64,000 nucleotides of DNA. It comes from Sphingobacterium sp. (GTDB lineage: Bacteria > Bacteroidota > Bacteroidia > Sphingobacteriales > Sphingobacteriaceae). The notes below the pieces were generated by a model that did not search any database, had not been told where the DNA came from, and saw nothing but the letters and a program-made list of their open reading frames with translations. The stretch lies in assembly GCA_031286695.1 (NCBI GenBank), contig JAITTY010000021.1, positions 51,488 to 115,487 on the forward strand, read 5' to 3'. The stretch's first letter is position 1. Every line of letters starts with the position of its first letter. Below are positions 54,267 to 62,842 of this stretch, piece after piece. The position numbers and the translations under genes are program-made.

Positions 54267-54776
54267 TTAGTTTAATAATTTTTCAAATGCTTTCCTCGAC
54301 GCTCCTCTAAAATGTACCTCACCGCAATATTGATAACCTAATTTGTCAAATACATGCAGCATACCGCCGTTATCAAAATTAGTATCCACCTTGATACTAT
54401 AGACACCATGATCGATCGCAATTTTCTCTACCCCCTGCATAATGCCTGTGCCAACACCTTTAACATGCGGATCCTGAGCGGAAGCCAGTCTATGTATACC
54501 GACGTATTGACCATCACTTAACCACTTCCCGTCAATATCATTATAAGCTGGTTCGATATCAAAAATAATAGCTACATAACCTACAATCCTATTCTCGACT
54601 TCAACGACATGTCCATACCCTTTATCAAGATCCGATTGAACGACATCTTCATTCGGATAACCATCTTGCCATTGTCGGCTACCTTGTTCTTTCCTGAGGG
54701 CAATTGCTTGTTGTATAATTTCCCAAATCCGTCCTTTATCAGCTAATGTCGCTTTTCGTATTTCAAACTTGTTCAT
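54267..54776 (-). CDS. GNAT-family N-acetyltransferase
   Basis: A 169-residue acetyltransferase starting MNKFEIRKATLADKGRIW. The acetyl-CoA-binding region is around DPHVKGVGTGIMQGVEKIA and the last strand is in FDKLGYQYCGEVHF. The frame opens further upstream (54866), but that extension is Cys-rich, unlike GNAT N-termini. The substrate is unknown. Confidence 0.82.
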   Translation of the reverse strand: MNKFEIRKATLADKGRIWEIIQQAIALRKEQGSRQWQDGYPNEDVVQSDLDKGYGHVVEVENRIVGYVAIIFDIEPAYNDIDGKWLSDGQYVGIHRLASAQDPHVKGVGTGIMQGVEKIAIDHGVYSIKVDTNFDNGGMLHVFDKLGYQYCGEVHFRGASRKAFEKLLN

Positions 54777-55017
54777 CCTATCTCTTATTTTTATTCGTAA
54801 AACTACATATTTTGCAGCAACTCCAAAGAATACACCAAAACAGCAACAATCGCTACAGATATCCACATTCTTTGATCAAACCTATTTGCAGGGCATAGTA
54901 TTTGCTAGTCATTATACCTATCAAGCTTTTTAGCTATATCTAAATTTATTCATTCATAAAAAACGACAAACTTAAAATAATAGGCTATCAGCATCTTTAA
55001 AATACTATCAAAATAAC

Positions 55018-55025
55018 TAAGTTTG
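55018..55025 (+). promoter_or_regulatory. -7 promoter box for ftsK
   Basis: TAAGTTTG matches TAnnTTTG, 26 bases upstream of the ATG at 55052. Confidence 0.5.
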
Positions 55026-55051
55026 TAAGCAGTATAATTGTGAGCTTTTCA

Positions 55052-57787
55052 ATGTCAAATAAAGGAAATACATTTAGGCAGACAGGGAATTCAGTTTCCG
55101 GCAAACGTGCCCCTCAAAAGGAATCGACAACATTTAAAAAAGAAAAAAGTCAAAAAAACAGTGTACCAAGAGATTATTCGGATGCACAGCAAAAGGCTGT
55201 CAAGATATTAGGGATTTTATTGATCTTACTTTCATTGGCATTTGCGACAGCTTTCGTCTCCTACTTATTCACGTGGGAAGACGACCAAAGCTATATAGCA
55301 AAGACCAATGGCGGCTGGTCGACATTATTCAGATCTGCAGAAGAAATTCATGATGAAGCTGTTGATCTACCTGTGGTCGATAATAAACTAGGGAAATTTG
55401 GCGCATTGCTTGCCAATCAATTCATGTACGAATGGTTTGGCGTCGCATCCTTTCTTTTTATCCCCGTACTATTCATTTTAGGATATCGTTTGTTATTCAA
55501 AAAGTCATTGCTTCCATTATACCGTACAGTCGTTTATTCTTTTGTTGCAATCGTTTTTATCTCTGTAACATTGGGCTTTCTGCATGGATTTATGGCCGAT
55601 ACTCCGCATATGCTCGAGGGTAAATTTGGCTTTTGGACCAATAAATTATTAGAAGCACAAGTTGGCATTGTCGGCGTTGGCTGTATATTGACTTTTGCTT
55701 ACCTGACGACATTAATTTTACTCTACAACCTCGATTTTAAATTTGTCCTCTTCAGTAACAGAAAATCCAAGTCGTTCTCCGAAGATATGGATGAAGAGGA
55801 TGAGGATGAATACGCTCCACATAATCTCAGAAACAAAATTCATATTGAAGATGATTCCATCCAATCTGTACGGGAATCTATTCAACGGCCAACATCAATC
55901 AATGAACGATTTCAAGCTGCTCGTGACAAAGATGTACAGGAAGAACTTCAGCGCCCCGCCTTTACGCATCACCCCGTACCTGAAGTGCAAATTGATCCGA
56001 AAGACAAAGTGGTACTCTCATTCGACGACAGTCCACTGGAGCGAACAGAGAATACACCTTCAATCAGTTTTACAATTGATCAGCCGAATGAAGACTTTGA
56101 AGACGAAGACTTACCACTAATTCGCGAATATCAGCCACCGGTTGTGGTAACTCCACCCCAACAAGAACCGGAACCGCCAATTGAACATGATGTGGTTCCA
56201 GGCCTTGTCGTGGAAGATATTAAAGAGGAAAAAGAAATTACCGCCAGTGATCTCGTGGCCCAATTTGGCCAGTATGATCCCAAATTAGACCTTTCTGGCT
56301 ATCAACACCCTGCATTAGATTTACTGAGAGACTATGGTGGAGGTAAAATAACGATCAATCAACAGGAACTCGAAGCGAACAAAAACAAGATTGTTGATAC
56401 GCTGAGGAACTATAGCATCGAGATCGAAAGCATCAAAGCAACGATAGGTCCAACGGTAACTTTGTATGAAATTATACCAAAACCAGGTGTACGGATTTCA
56501 AAAATCAAAAATCTGGAAGATGACATTGCTTTAAGTCTTGCGGCATTGGGTATACGGATTATTGCACCTATGCCTGGAAAGGGAACCATTGGTATTGAGG
56601 TACCAAACTCCAATCCGGAAATGGTATCCATGCGATCGGTACTTGCTACGGAGAAGTTCCAGAAAACAGACATGGATCTTCCGATCGCTTTAGGTAAAAC
56701 GATTTCCAATGAAGTGTATATTGCCGATTTAGCTAAAATGCCCCACCTTCTAGTTGCGGGGGCTACCGGGCAAGGTAAATCAGTAGGTATTAACGCGATT
56801 CTGACCTCTTTACTGTATAAAAAACATCCGGCCGAACTAAAATTTGTCCTTGTTGACCCTAAGAAGGTGGAACTTTCTCTATTCAAAAAAGTAGAGCGCC
56901 ACTTCCTCGCAAAATTGCCTGACGACGGAGATGCAATCATCACCGATACGAAGAAGGTTATCAACACCTTAAATTCCCTGTGTATAGAAATGGATCAACG
57001 TTATGATTTGTTAAAAAATGCGCAGGTACGGAATTTAAAGGAATATAATGCAAAATTTATCAATCGCAGATTAAACCCTGAGGAGGGTCATCGATTCTTA
57101 CCATATATCGTTCTTATTGTTGATGAGTTTGCCGACTTAATGATGACAGCAGGAAAAGAGGTCGAAACACCAATTGCACGTTTAGCCCAATTGGCTCGTG
57201 CTGTAGGTATACACTTGGTTATCGCGACACAACGTCCTTCCGTCAATATCATTACCGGTACAATCAAGGCCAACTTCCCTGCACGTCTGGCATTCCGTGT
57301 ATTATCGAAAGTCGATTCACGGACCATTCTAGATACAGGCGGTGCAGATCAGTTAATCGGTCGTGGTGACATGCTTCTAGCAACTGGAAGTGATTTGATA
57401 CGTATTCAATGTGCGTTTGTGGATACACCAGAAGTTGAACAGATTTCCGATTACATCGGTGCGCAACGAGGTTATCCTTCGGCATTTATGCTTCCGGAAT
57501 ACGTAGACGAAAACGGAGATGGTTCTGGTAGTGTAGATTTTGACCCCAAAGACCGCGATCAGTTGTTCGAAGAAGCTGCCCGATTGATTGTCATGCATCA
57601 GCAAGGCTCTACTTCATTAATCCAACGTAAATTAAAATTGGGTTATAACAGAGCAGGACGAATCATCGATCAATTGGAAGCTGCAGGAATTGTAGGTCCA
57701 TTTGAAGGAAGTAAGGCACGCGAGGTGCTTTATCCAGATGAATATTCATTAGAACAATTTTTGGAGACGTTAAGAAAGGACAACTAA
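55052..57787 (+). CDS. ftsK: DNA translocase FtsK
   Basis: A 911-residue protein. A basic N-terminus and about four to five TM helices (50-235) anchor it at the septum; an acidic linker (about 240-425) follows; then the RecA-like motor with Walker A GATGQGKS (near 570) and IVLIVDEFADLMM as Walker B; and a C-terminal gamma winged helix (about 845-905) that reads KOPS-like sites. It pumps DNA during division and activates dimer resolution. The ATG at 55052 is preferred; a GTG four codons upstream is possible. The lolA gene follows after a single base. Confidence 0.95.
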   Translation: MSNKGNTFRQTGNSVSGKRAPQKESTTFKKEKSQKNSVPRDYSDAQQKAVKILGILLILLSLAFATAFVSYLFTWEDDQSYIAKTNGGWSTLFRSAEEIHDEAVDLPVVDNKLGKFGALLANQFMYEWFGVASFLFIPVLFILGYRLLFKKSLLPLYRTVVYSFVAIVFISVTLGFLHGFMADTPHMLEGKFGFWTNKLLEAQVGIVGVGCILTFAYLTTLILLYNLDFKFVLFSNRKSKSFSEDMDEEDEDEYAPHNLRNKIHIEDDSIQSVRESIQRPTSINERFQAARDKDVQEELQRPAFTHHPVPEVQIDPKDKVVLSFDDSPLERTENTPSISFTIDQPNEDFEDEDLPLIREYQPPVVVTPPQQEPEPPIEHDVVPGLVVEDIKEEKEITASDLVAQFGQYDPKLDLSGYQHPALDLLRDYGGGKITINQQELEANKNKIVDTLRNYSIEIESIKATIGPTVTLYEIIPKPGVRISKIKNLEDDIALSLAALGIRIIAPMPGKGTIGIEVPNSNPEMVSMRSVLATEKFQKTDMDLPIALGKTISNEVYIADLAKMPHLLVAGATGQGKSVGINAILTSLLYKKHPAELKFVLVDPKKVELSLFKKVERHFLAKLPDDGDAIITDTKKVINTLNSLCIEMDQRYDLLKNAQVRNLKEYNAKFINRRLNPEEGHRFLPYIVLIVDEFADLMMTAGKEVETPIARLAQLARAVGIHLVIATQRPSVNIITGTIKANFPARLAFRVLSKVDSRTILDTGGADQLIGRGDMLLATGSDLIRIQCAFVDTPEVEQISDYIGAQRGYPSAFMLPEYVDENGDGSGSVDFDPKDRDQLFEEAARLIVMHQQGSTSLIQRKLKLGYNRAGRIIDQLEAAGIVGPFEGSKAREVLYPDEYSLEQFLETLRKDN

Positions 57788-57788
57788 G

Positions 57789-58442
57789 ATGAAAAAACAA
57801 GTATGGTTTATTGTAGGTCTGCTAATCATGGCATACAGCCAAAACAGTTATGCACAAAATGATGCCGCTGCCAAAGCACTACTGACGAAAGTAAGCCAAA
57901 AGTACAATGCATACAAAACAATACAGGCCAATTTCTCATTAGATATTAAACAAGCTAATGGTGGCTCGCATACTGACGCCGGAACAATATACCTGGACAA
58001 GAACAACAACAAGTACCAGGTCAATACCAAAAATCAAGTATTGATATCAGATTCCAAGACACAGTGGAATATCATGAAAGCCGAAAAGGAAGTTGAAATC
58101 TCAGAAGCAAGCAATTCAACCAACGAGATCAATCCAACAAACATATTCAGCTTCTATACCACTGGTTTTAAATATGCCATGGCCAATACAGAAAAGGTAA
58201 AGGGGCTTACACTGAGTGTCGTTGAATTAAGCCCAGTTGATAGCAAGAAAAACTATTCAAAAATAAAACTGCGCATCAACAAAGCAAGCAATTTGATCTA
58301 TGATACCACTGTATTTGATAAAAGTGGTAATCGCTATACGTATACATTAACTTCGCAGGAAGGTAATAAAGCGCTTTCTAGTAGTCTATTCGTATTCAAC
58401 AAAAACGATTACAAAGGTTTCGACGTTGTCGATCTGAGGTAA
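57789..58442 (+). CDS. lolA: LolA-family outer-membrane lipoprotein carrier
   Basis: A 217-residue periplasmic protein with a signal peptide cleaved near SYAQN (about residue 23). The LolA-like fold is shown by KYNAYKTIQANFSLDIKQ, GTIYLDKNNNKYQV and the C-terminal DYKGFDVVDLR. LolA carries lipoproteins from LolCDE to the outer membrane; the Bacteroidota form is diverged. It is translated straight after ftsK (1-base gap) and ends before a 26-bp loopless palindrome. Confidence 0.85.
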   Translation: MKKQVWFIVGLLIMAYSQNSYAQNDAAAKALLTKVSQKYNAYKTIQANFSLDIKQANGGSHTDAGTIYLDKNNNKYQVNTKNQVLISDSKTQWNIMKAEKEVEISEASNSTNEINPTNIFSFYTTGFKYAMANTEKVKGLTLSVVELSPVDSKKNYSKIKLRINKASNLIYDTTVFDKSGNRYTYTLTSQEGNKALSSSLFVFNKNDYKGFDVVDLR

Positions 58443-58475
58443 AAATATAGCATATACTACAGGACTGATTAAAGG

Positions 58476-58527
58476 CTTCACAATAAAAAGGGCTTTCCAC
58501 TAGTGGAAAGCCCTTTTTATTGTGAAG
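58476..58527. terminator. Bidirectional terminator, 26-bp loopless palindrome
   Basis: Bases 58476-58501 are the exact reverse complement of 58502-58527, centred on ACTAGT. It lies between the convergent lolA and lytic transglycosylase genes. Confidence 0.88.
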
Positions 58528-58536
58528 TACAGCATT

Positions 58537-59349
58537 TTACAGCATGTTAGGTTCTTTATCCAACGTCTCACTCTCTTTGTTTGCATAACGCGAATAGCCA
58601 TGCTTCTGTGGATGTTCGATAATTTCCTTCATTGAAACAAGTTTGTAGACATACGAACCCGTTTCATTATTCAATTTCAATGCAAAATAATCGTCTTTTT
58701 TCTGTCTTCTTATGGAACCTCTCAGACTTCCGTCACCGACATTATATGCTGCAGCAACTAATGTCCAATTCCCGAATTGACCATACAGGTATTTGAGATA
58801 TCTGGCAGCTGCATGCGTAGATTTGACAAGATCTTTCCGGTCATCTACCGTACCATTGACTTTCAACCCATACAAACGCGCTGTTGCAGGCATAAATTGC
58901 CAATAGCCACCAGCTCCCTTAGATGAAACAACAGCTTTACTAAGGCCGCTTTCCACCAATGGAATGTACTTGAAATCTTCCGGAATACCATGTGATTTAA
59001 GAATCTTTGCAATCATCGGCAAATAGGTCTCTGCCTTTTTGTGCATATCGTATGATCCTGTTTTTTTAAACGAGAATCGACTGAAAAATTTGCGCAATTT
59101 ACTCTCCACTAGCGGACGATCCATCGGTAATGAATCTTCAGCAAATGTCAATGAATTCATATAAGATTCAAACGAATTGCTTTTTTCTTTTTTTTCTTCT
59201 TCGTCCCCATGATGAGCGGGAACTACTACGAGCTTCGGTCCAACGATCTTATCGCCGTTTGAAGCGTTGTTGTGTGGGGTTGAGTATAATTTTGATAGCA
59301 ATAAAGCAAACAAAATCAAACTACTACATAAAACTTTCTTTCTTATCAT
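58537..59349 (-). CDS. Lytic transglycosylase, SLT family 1 (MltD-like core)
   Basis: A 270-residue protein with a signal peptide (about 1-23) and a single SLT domain (about 100-240). The catalytic Glu133 is in PLVESGLSK, followed by GAGGYWQFMPATARLYGL and VAAAYNVGDGSL. It cleaves the beta-1,4 bond between MurNAc and GlcNAc, leaving a 1,6-anhydro end. No LysM repeats are present, unlike full-length MltD. A TACCTTTG box lies 71 bases upstream. Confidence 0.92.
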   Translation of the reverse strand: MIRKKVLCSSLILFALLLSKLYSTPHNNASNGDKIVGPKLVVVPAHHGDEEEKKEKSNSFESYMNSLTFAEDSLPMDRPLVESKLRKFFSRFSFKKTGSYDMHKKAETYLPMIAKILKSHGIPEDFKYIPLVESGLSKAVVSSKGAGGYWQFMPATARLYGLKVNGTVDDRKDLVKSTHAAARYLKYLYGQFGNWTLVAAAYNVGDGSLRGSIRRQKKDDYFALKLNNETGSYVYKLVSMKEIIEHPQKHGYSRYANKESETLDKEPNML

Positions 59350-59420
59350 TCACTCCCTTAATGCTATCCTATCCACGACTCCAATCGATCAAAAAATAGC
59401 TTGGTTCAAATTCAAGGGTA

Positions 59421-59428
59421 CAAAGGTA
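59421..59428 (-). promoter_or_regulatory. -7 promoter box for the lytic transglycosylase gene
   Basis: TACCTTTG on the minus strand matches TAnnTTTG, 71 bases upstream of the ATG at 59349. Confidence 0.5.
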
Positions 59429-59559
59429 AACACTATTTATTTAAAAAACAAATAGTTACATTCTAGACAACTTAAAGCGGCTTTTTTAGCGTAAAAACGC
59501 AGCAAATTTAAGAAAAGACAAAAAGATAAGGATTTTTTCGCAAAACCCAAAATTATCCC

Positions 59560-59567
59560 TAACTTTG
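59560..59567 (+). promoter_or_regulatory. -7 promoter box for the RluB-like gene
   Basis: TAACTTTG matches TAnnTTTG, 24 bases upstream of the ATG at 59592. Confidence 0.5.
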
Positions 59568-59591
59568 TAGTTCACATTTTAGCAAAACACA

Positions 59592-61181
59592 ATGCCATTC
59601 AGCAATAAAAGGAACAGTCGTGATGACAACTCCAGAAAGTCACGAGGCAACTCAGATAGCTTCAAATCTAGAGGCGATAAGAACAATAGTTTCGGAAAAA
59701 AATCATATGGGTCAAATGACCAATCTGAAAGAGGCTCTTTCAGAAAAGATGATAATCGTGAGAACAGATCATTCGGATCTAAAAAATTCTCAGACAAACC
59801 TTCCTTCCGAGGAGATAACAATTCCTTCCGGTCAAAAGATAATTCAGAAAAATCCTTTGGTAGAGGAGGCCGCTCATTTGATAAAAATGATTCTTCAAGA
59901 TCTTTTGACAAAAAAGATTCCTTTAATAAATTTGATAGATCAGAACGTTCTTTCGACAAAAAAGATAACTTCAAACGTTCAGACAGAAATGATTCCTCAA
60001 GATCTTTTGATAGATCTGACCGTCCTTTTGAAAAAAGAGATAGTTTCAAACGTTCAGACAGAAATGACTCCCCAAGATCTTTTGATAGATCAGAGCGTTC
60101 TTTCGACAAAAAAGATAACTTCAAACGTTCAGACAGAAAAGACGCCCCAAGATCTTTTGACAGATCAGAGCGTTCTTTTGATAAAAGAGACAATTTCAAA
60201 CGTTCAGACAGAAATGACGCCCCAAGATCTTTTGATAGATCAGAGCGTTCTTTTGACAAAAAAGATAACTTTAAACGTTCAGACAGAAATGACTCCCCAA
60301 GATCATTCGATAGATCAGAGCGTTCTTTTGATAAAAGAGACAATTTCAAACGTACTGACAGAAAGTTTGACGGCGAAAGAAGTAGAAATTTTGACGACAA
60401 CAAAAACTTTGGTGATAAACAATATATTAAACGTCCAAAGAAAAAAGCAGAAGATGCAGAAGATGACGGCTTAGTTCGTTTAAATCGCTATATCGCCAAT
60501 GCTGGTATCTGTTCAAGACGTAAAGCTGATGAGCTTATCACTGCTGGTGTCATTTGGGTAAATGGAGAACCTGTTACGGAATTGGGTACAAAGGTAGATC
60601 CTGCAACAGATGAAATCCGTTACAACAACGAACGTCTAAAACGTGAAAAAAATGTTTATGTTTTGTTGAACAAACCAAAAGATTATATCACGACTACAGA
60701 TGATCCGCAGGAGCGTCATACCGTAATGGAACTTGTTTCTAAAGCGACAAAGGAAAGAATCTATCCTGTTGGTCGTCTTGACAGAAACACGACGGGGCTA
60801 CTTCTAATGACAAATGATGGTAGTCTTGCTGAAAAACTTTCACACCCGCGCAACAGCATCAGCAAAATCTATAATGTCGAGTTAAACAAAAGCCTTACAC
60901 AAGGCGATTTTAACAAAATCAACTTTGGTATCGAATTAGAGGATGGTGTAATCAAACCAGATGACTTGAGCTATGTTCAAGGCGGATCGAAACGTGAAGT
61001 TGGTATCCAAATCCACTCTGGAAAAAATCGTATTGTACGTCGTATTTTTGAGTCACTAGGATATGAAGTCGTTAAATTGGACCGTGTAGTTTATGCAAAC
61101 TTAACGAAAAAAGATCTTCCACGTGGCCGTTGGAGATATTTAGAGGAGCGTGAAATCGTGCAATTAAAGCACCTGATTTAA
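59592..61181 (+). CDS. rluB: RluB/RsuA-family 23S rRNA pseudouridine synthase with long repetitive N-terminal extension
   Basis: A 529-residue protein. Residues 1-290 are a basic, Ser/Arg/Asp/Lys/Phe-rich low-complexity extension, of which about 115-257 is a tandem array of 25-residue units (RSFDK-DNFKRSDRND type). The catalytic part starts with an S4 domain (about 293-350, VRLNRYIANAGICSRRKADELI) and the RsuA/RluB/E/F synthase domain with catalytic Asp397 in GRLDRNTTGLLL. It modifies uridine in 23S rRNA; the exact site is inferred. Such basic extensions occur in Bacteroidota homologues and probably bind RNA. Confidence 0.9.
   Translation: MPFSNKRNSRDDNSRKSRGNSDSFKSRGDKNNSFGKKSYGSNDQSERGSFRKDDNRENRSFGSKKFSDKPSFRGDNNSFRSKDNSEKSFGRGGRSFDKNDSSRSFDKKDSFNKFDRSERSFDKKDNFKRSDRNDSSRSFDRSDRPFEKRDSFKRSDRNDSPRSFDRSERSFDKKDNFKRSDRKDAPRSFDRSERSFDKRDNFKRSDRNDAPRSFDRSERSFDKKDNFKRSDRNDSPRSFDRSERSFDKRDNFKRTDRKFDGERSRNFDDNKNFGDKQYIKRPKKKAEDAEDDGLVRLNRYIANAGICSRRKADELITAGVIWVNGEPVTELGTKVDPATDEIRYNNERLKREKNVYVLLNKPKDYITTTDDPQERHTVMELVSKATKERIYPVGRLDRNTTGLLLMTNDGSLAEKLSHPRNSISKIYNVELNKSLTQGDFNKINFGIELEDGVIKPDDLSYVQGGSKREVGIQIHSGKNRIVRRIFESLGYEVVKLDRVVYANLTKKDLPRGRWRYLEEREIVQLKHLI
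59934..60365 (+). repeat. 75-bp in-frame tandem repeats inside the RluB-like gene
   Basis: Five full units and one partial unit of 75 bases encode a 25-residue repeat. The units differ by only a few bases, including Lys/Arg, Asn/Lys and Ser/Ala changes. Because 75 is a multiple of three, copies can be gained or lost without a frameshift. Confidence 0.88.
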
Positions 61182-61203
61182 TTCCTTAATAATAAATAAA
61201 AAT

Positions 61204-61240
61204 AAAGGACGGTCATTCAGTTAACCGTCCTTTATTTTTT
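61204..61240 (+). terminator. Terminator of the RluB-like gene
   Basis: A 10-bp stem (61204-61213 with 61224-61233) is followed by a T-rich run, which merges into the promoter box of the next gene. Confidence 0.82.
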
Positions 61241-61247
61241 ATATTTG
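61240..61247 (+). promoter_or_regulatory. -7 promoter box for the MazG-like gene
   Basis: TATATTTG matches TAnnTTTG, 26 bases upstream of the ATG at 61274. Confidence 0.55.
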
Positions 61248-61273
61248 CTCATTCAAATAATAAAACAAAGAAT

Positions 61274-61741
61274 ATGACTGATCCGAAAACACTTTCATCC
61301 GTTGCGGAATTCCATAAAACATTCCAACATCCAATCCTAGACACGCCTACTATCCCATCTGAACAAAGATGTGCCTTACGGGTATCGTTGATCGCTGAGG
61401 AATTAAAAGAATTAGAAGAAGCCATCCAGGATAAAGATTTGGTCGAGATTGCAGATGCACTATGTGACATTCAATATGTACTTGCTGGAGCGGTATTAGA
61501 ATTTGGCTTAAAAGATAAATTCTCAGCACTTTTTGATGAAGTTCAACGTTCCAATATGAGCAAAGCATGTAAAGACGAGGCAGAAGCAATCGCTACACAG
61601 GAGCACTATAAATTAAAAGGTGTAGAATCCTATTACAAAGAAGTTGACGGGAAATTCCTGGTATTCAGAACAGCTGACAATAAAACGTTAAAATCTATCA
61701 ATTACTCTCCAGCGGATCTAAAAACGATTGTTGAGGGATAA
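61274..61741 (+). CDS. MazG-like nucleoside triphosphate pyrophosphohydrolase
   Basis: A 155-residue all-helical protein. The Mg2+-binding pattern EExxE...ExxD is seen as E42/E43/E46 and E58/D61, with D65 in DIQYVLAG. The family hydrolyses nucleotide triphosphates to monophosphates and pyrophosphate, often to clear non-standard nucleotides. The precise substrate is unknown. It is a single gene between two terminators. Confidence 0.82.
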   Translation: MTDPKTLSSVAEFHKTFQHPILDTPTIPSEQRCALRVSLIAEELKELEEAIQDKDLVEIADALCDIQYVLAGAVLEFGLKDKFSALFDEVQRSNMSKACKDEAEAIATQEHYKLKGVESYYKEVDGKFLVFRTADNKTLKSINYSPADLKTIVEG

Positions 61742-61778
61742 ATAAAACTGGAAAACTAGCTTATAATTTTCCTTGCAG

Positions 61779-61820
61779 AAAACAAAATAAGGCTTCTTTT
61801 AAGAAGCCTTATTTTGTTTT
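61779..61820. terminator. Bidirectional terminator, 20-bp perfect inverted repeat
   Basis: Bases 61779-61798 are the exact reverse complement of 61801-61820, with TT between them. It lies between the convergent MazG-like and radical SAM genes. Confidence 0.9.
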
Positions 61821-61881
61821 TGCAGCGATAGATCAATTGCTCTACTGCTCTCTATAATATGGTAAATATAGAAGAAGCTCC

Positions 61882-62826
61882 TTATTCAAAAAGACTTCCT
61901 TGCACAACCTGCCGTGCTTCCAATCCTTTATCTATATACGTTTGAATACCTGACTTCGGAAACCCCCAATTTGGTGCGATTAACAATTCTTTATCTGCAA
62001 TCCCGAAAATACGCTGAATGATTAGATCAGGGCGCAATCGAGGAATAAATTTGGCTAAGAATTCGGTGTAACCTTCCATCGAGAAAAGTTCAAAAGGTTC
62101 CCTTTTATATTTGACCCCCATAATGGAGCCCTCCACAATATGTAGGTGATGTAATTTCACAAATTTGATCTGCGGAAACCGGTTGATTTCATCTGCATAT
62201 TTTAACATCATCTCCTCAGATTCCCATGGGAAGCCAAAGATGGTATGCACACAAAGCTCCAATGGCGTATCCTTCAGCATGTCCATCGCCTGAACAAATT
62301 CGTCGTGGGAACAACCTCTATTAATCCTCTCCAATGTATCGTTGTAGATCGATTCCATCCCCATCTCCAAATCCACATCGTAACGATCTGTATAAGACTC
62401 TAACAATGCAATCTTTTCAAAATCCAAACAATCAGGACGCGTACCCACAGAAAGACCTAAGGTATTTTCAGGATCGATACTCAAAGCCTCATCATACATC
62501 ATCTTCAGTAGATGAGTCGGCGCATATGTATTTGTATTTGGCTGGAAATAAATAATAAACTTCTCAGCACCATAGCTATTACGTGCCCTTTCAATACCCG
62601 ATTCTACCTGTTCCCGTATCGAAGGAATCTTGCGGGCAGTATCCGGTGTAAAAGAGTCCACATTACAGTAAGTACAACCGCCATAGCCCTTACTACCGTC
62701 ACGATTGGGACAAGTAAAATTACCATCCACAATCACTTTAAACACTTTCTGCCCGTTATACTTTTGCTTTAAATAAGCCCCGTAATGATTATACGGTTTA
62801 ATTCCGTTGTCCAATAATGTACCCAT
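61882..62826 (-). CDS. TIGR01212-family radical SAM protein (YhcC-like)
   Basis: A 314-residue radical SAM enzyme. The cluster cysteines are C39, C51 and C54 in CPNRDGSKGYGGCTYC, a spacing (C-x11-C-x2-C) typical of the TIGR01212/Elp3-like branch rather than CxxxCxxC. GLSVGTRPDC and ELCVHTIFGFPWE are further conserved segments. The reaction is not known. A TAACTTTG box lies 7 bases upstream of the ATG. The gene upstream on the same strand is 16 bases away. Confidence 0.9.
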   Translation of the reverse strand: MGTLLDNGIKPYNHYGAYLKQKYNGQKVFKVIVDGNFTCPNRDGSKGYGGCTYCNVDSFTPDTARKIPSIREQVESGIERARNSYGAEKFIIYFQPNTNTYAPTHLLKMMYDEALSIDPENTLGLSVGTRPDCLDFEKIALLESYTDRYDVDLEMGMESIYNDTLERINRGCSHDEFVQAMDMLKDTPLELCVHTIFGFPWESEEMMLKYADEINRFPQIKFVKLHHLHIVEGSIMGVKYKREPFELFSMEGYTEFLAKFIPRLRPDLIIQRIFGIADKELLIAPNWGFPKSGIQTYIDKGLEARQVVQGSLFE

Positions 62827-62833
62827 TGCGCTG

Positions 62834-62841
62834 CAAAGTTA
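62834..62841 (-). promoter_or_regulatory. -7 promoter box for the radical SAM gene (very short leader)
   Basis: TAACTTTG on the minus strand matches TAnnTTTG and ends 7 bases before the ATG at 62826. Confidence 0.5.
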
Positions 62842-62842
62842 C

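Noticed and set aside
54777-54866. N-terminal extension of the GNAT protein with a Cys-rich DICSDCCCF start
   Set aside because: GNAT folds normally begin at about FEIRKATLAD; the extension is not typical and probably lies in the 5' untranslated region.
59934-60365. Regularly spaced repeats as a CRISPR array
   Set aside because: The units are contiguous, 75 bases, in frame and inside a coding gene, with no spacers and no cas genes nearby.
59579-60403. A 274-codon minus-strand frame and a second 284-codon plus frame across the RluB repeats
   Set aside because: Both are by-products of the 75-bp repeats; the encoded sequences are monotonous Ser/Leu or Ile/Thr-rich text with no domain, and the real frame continues into the S4 and synthase domains.
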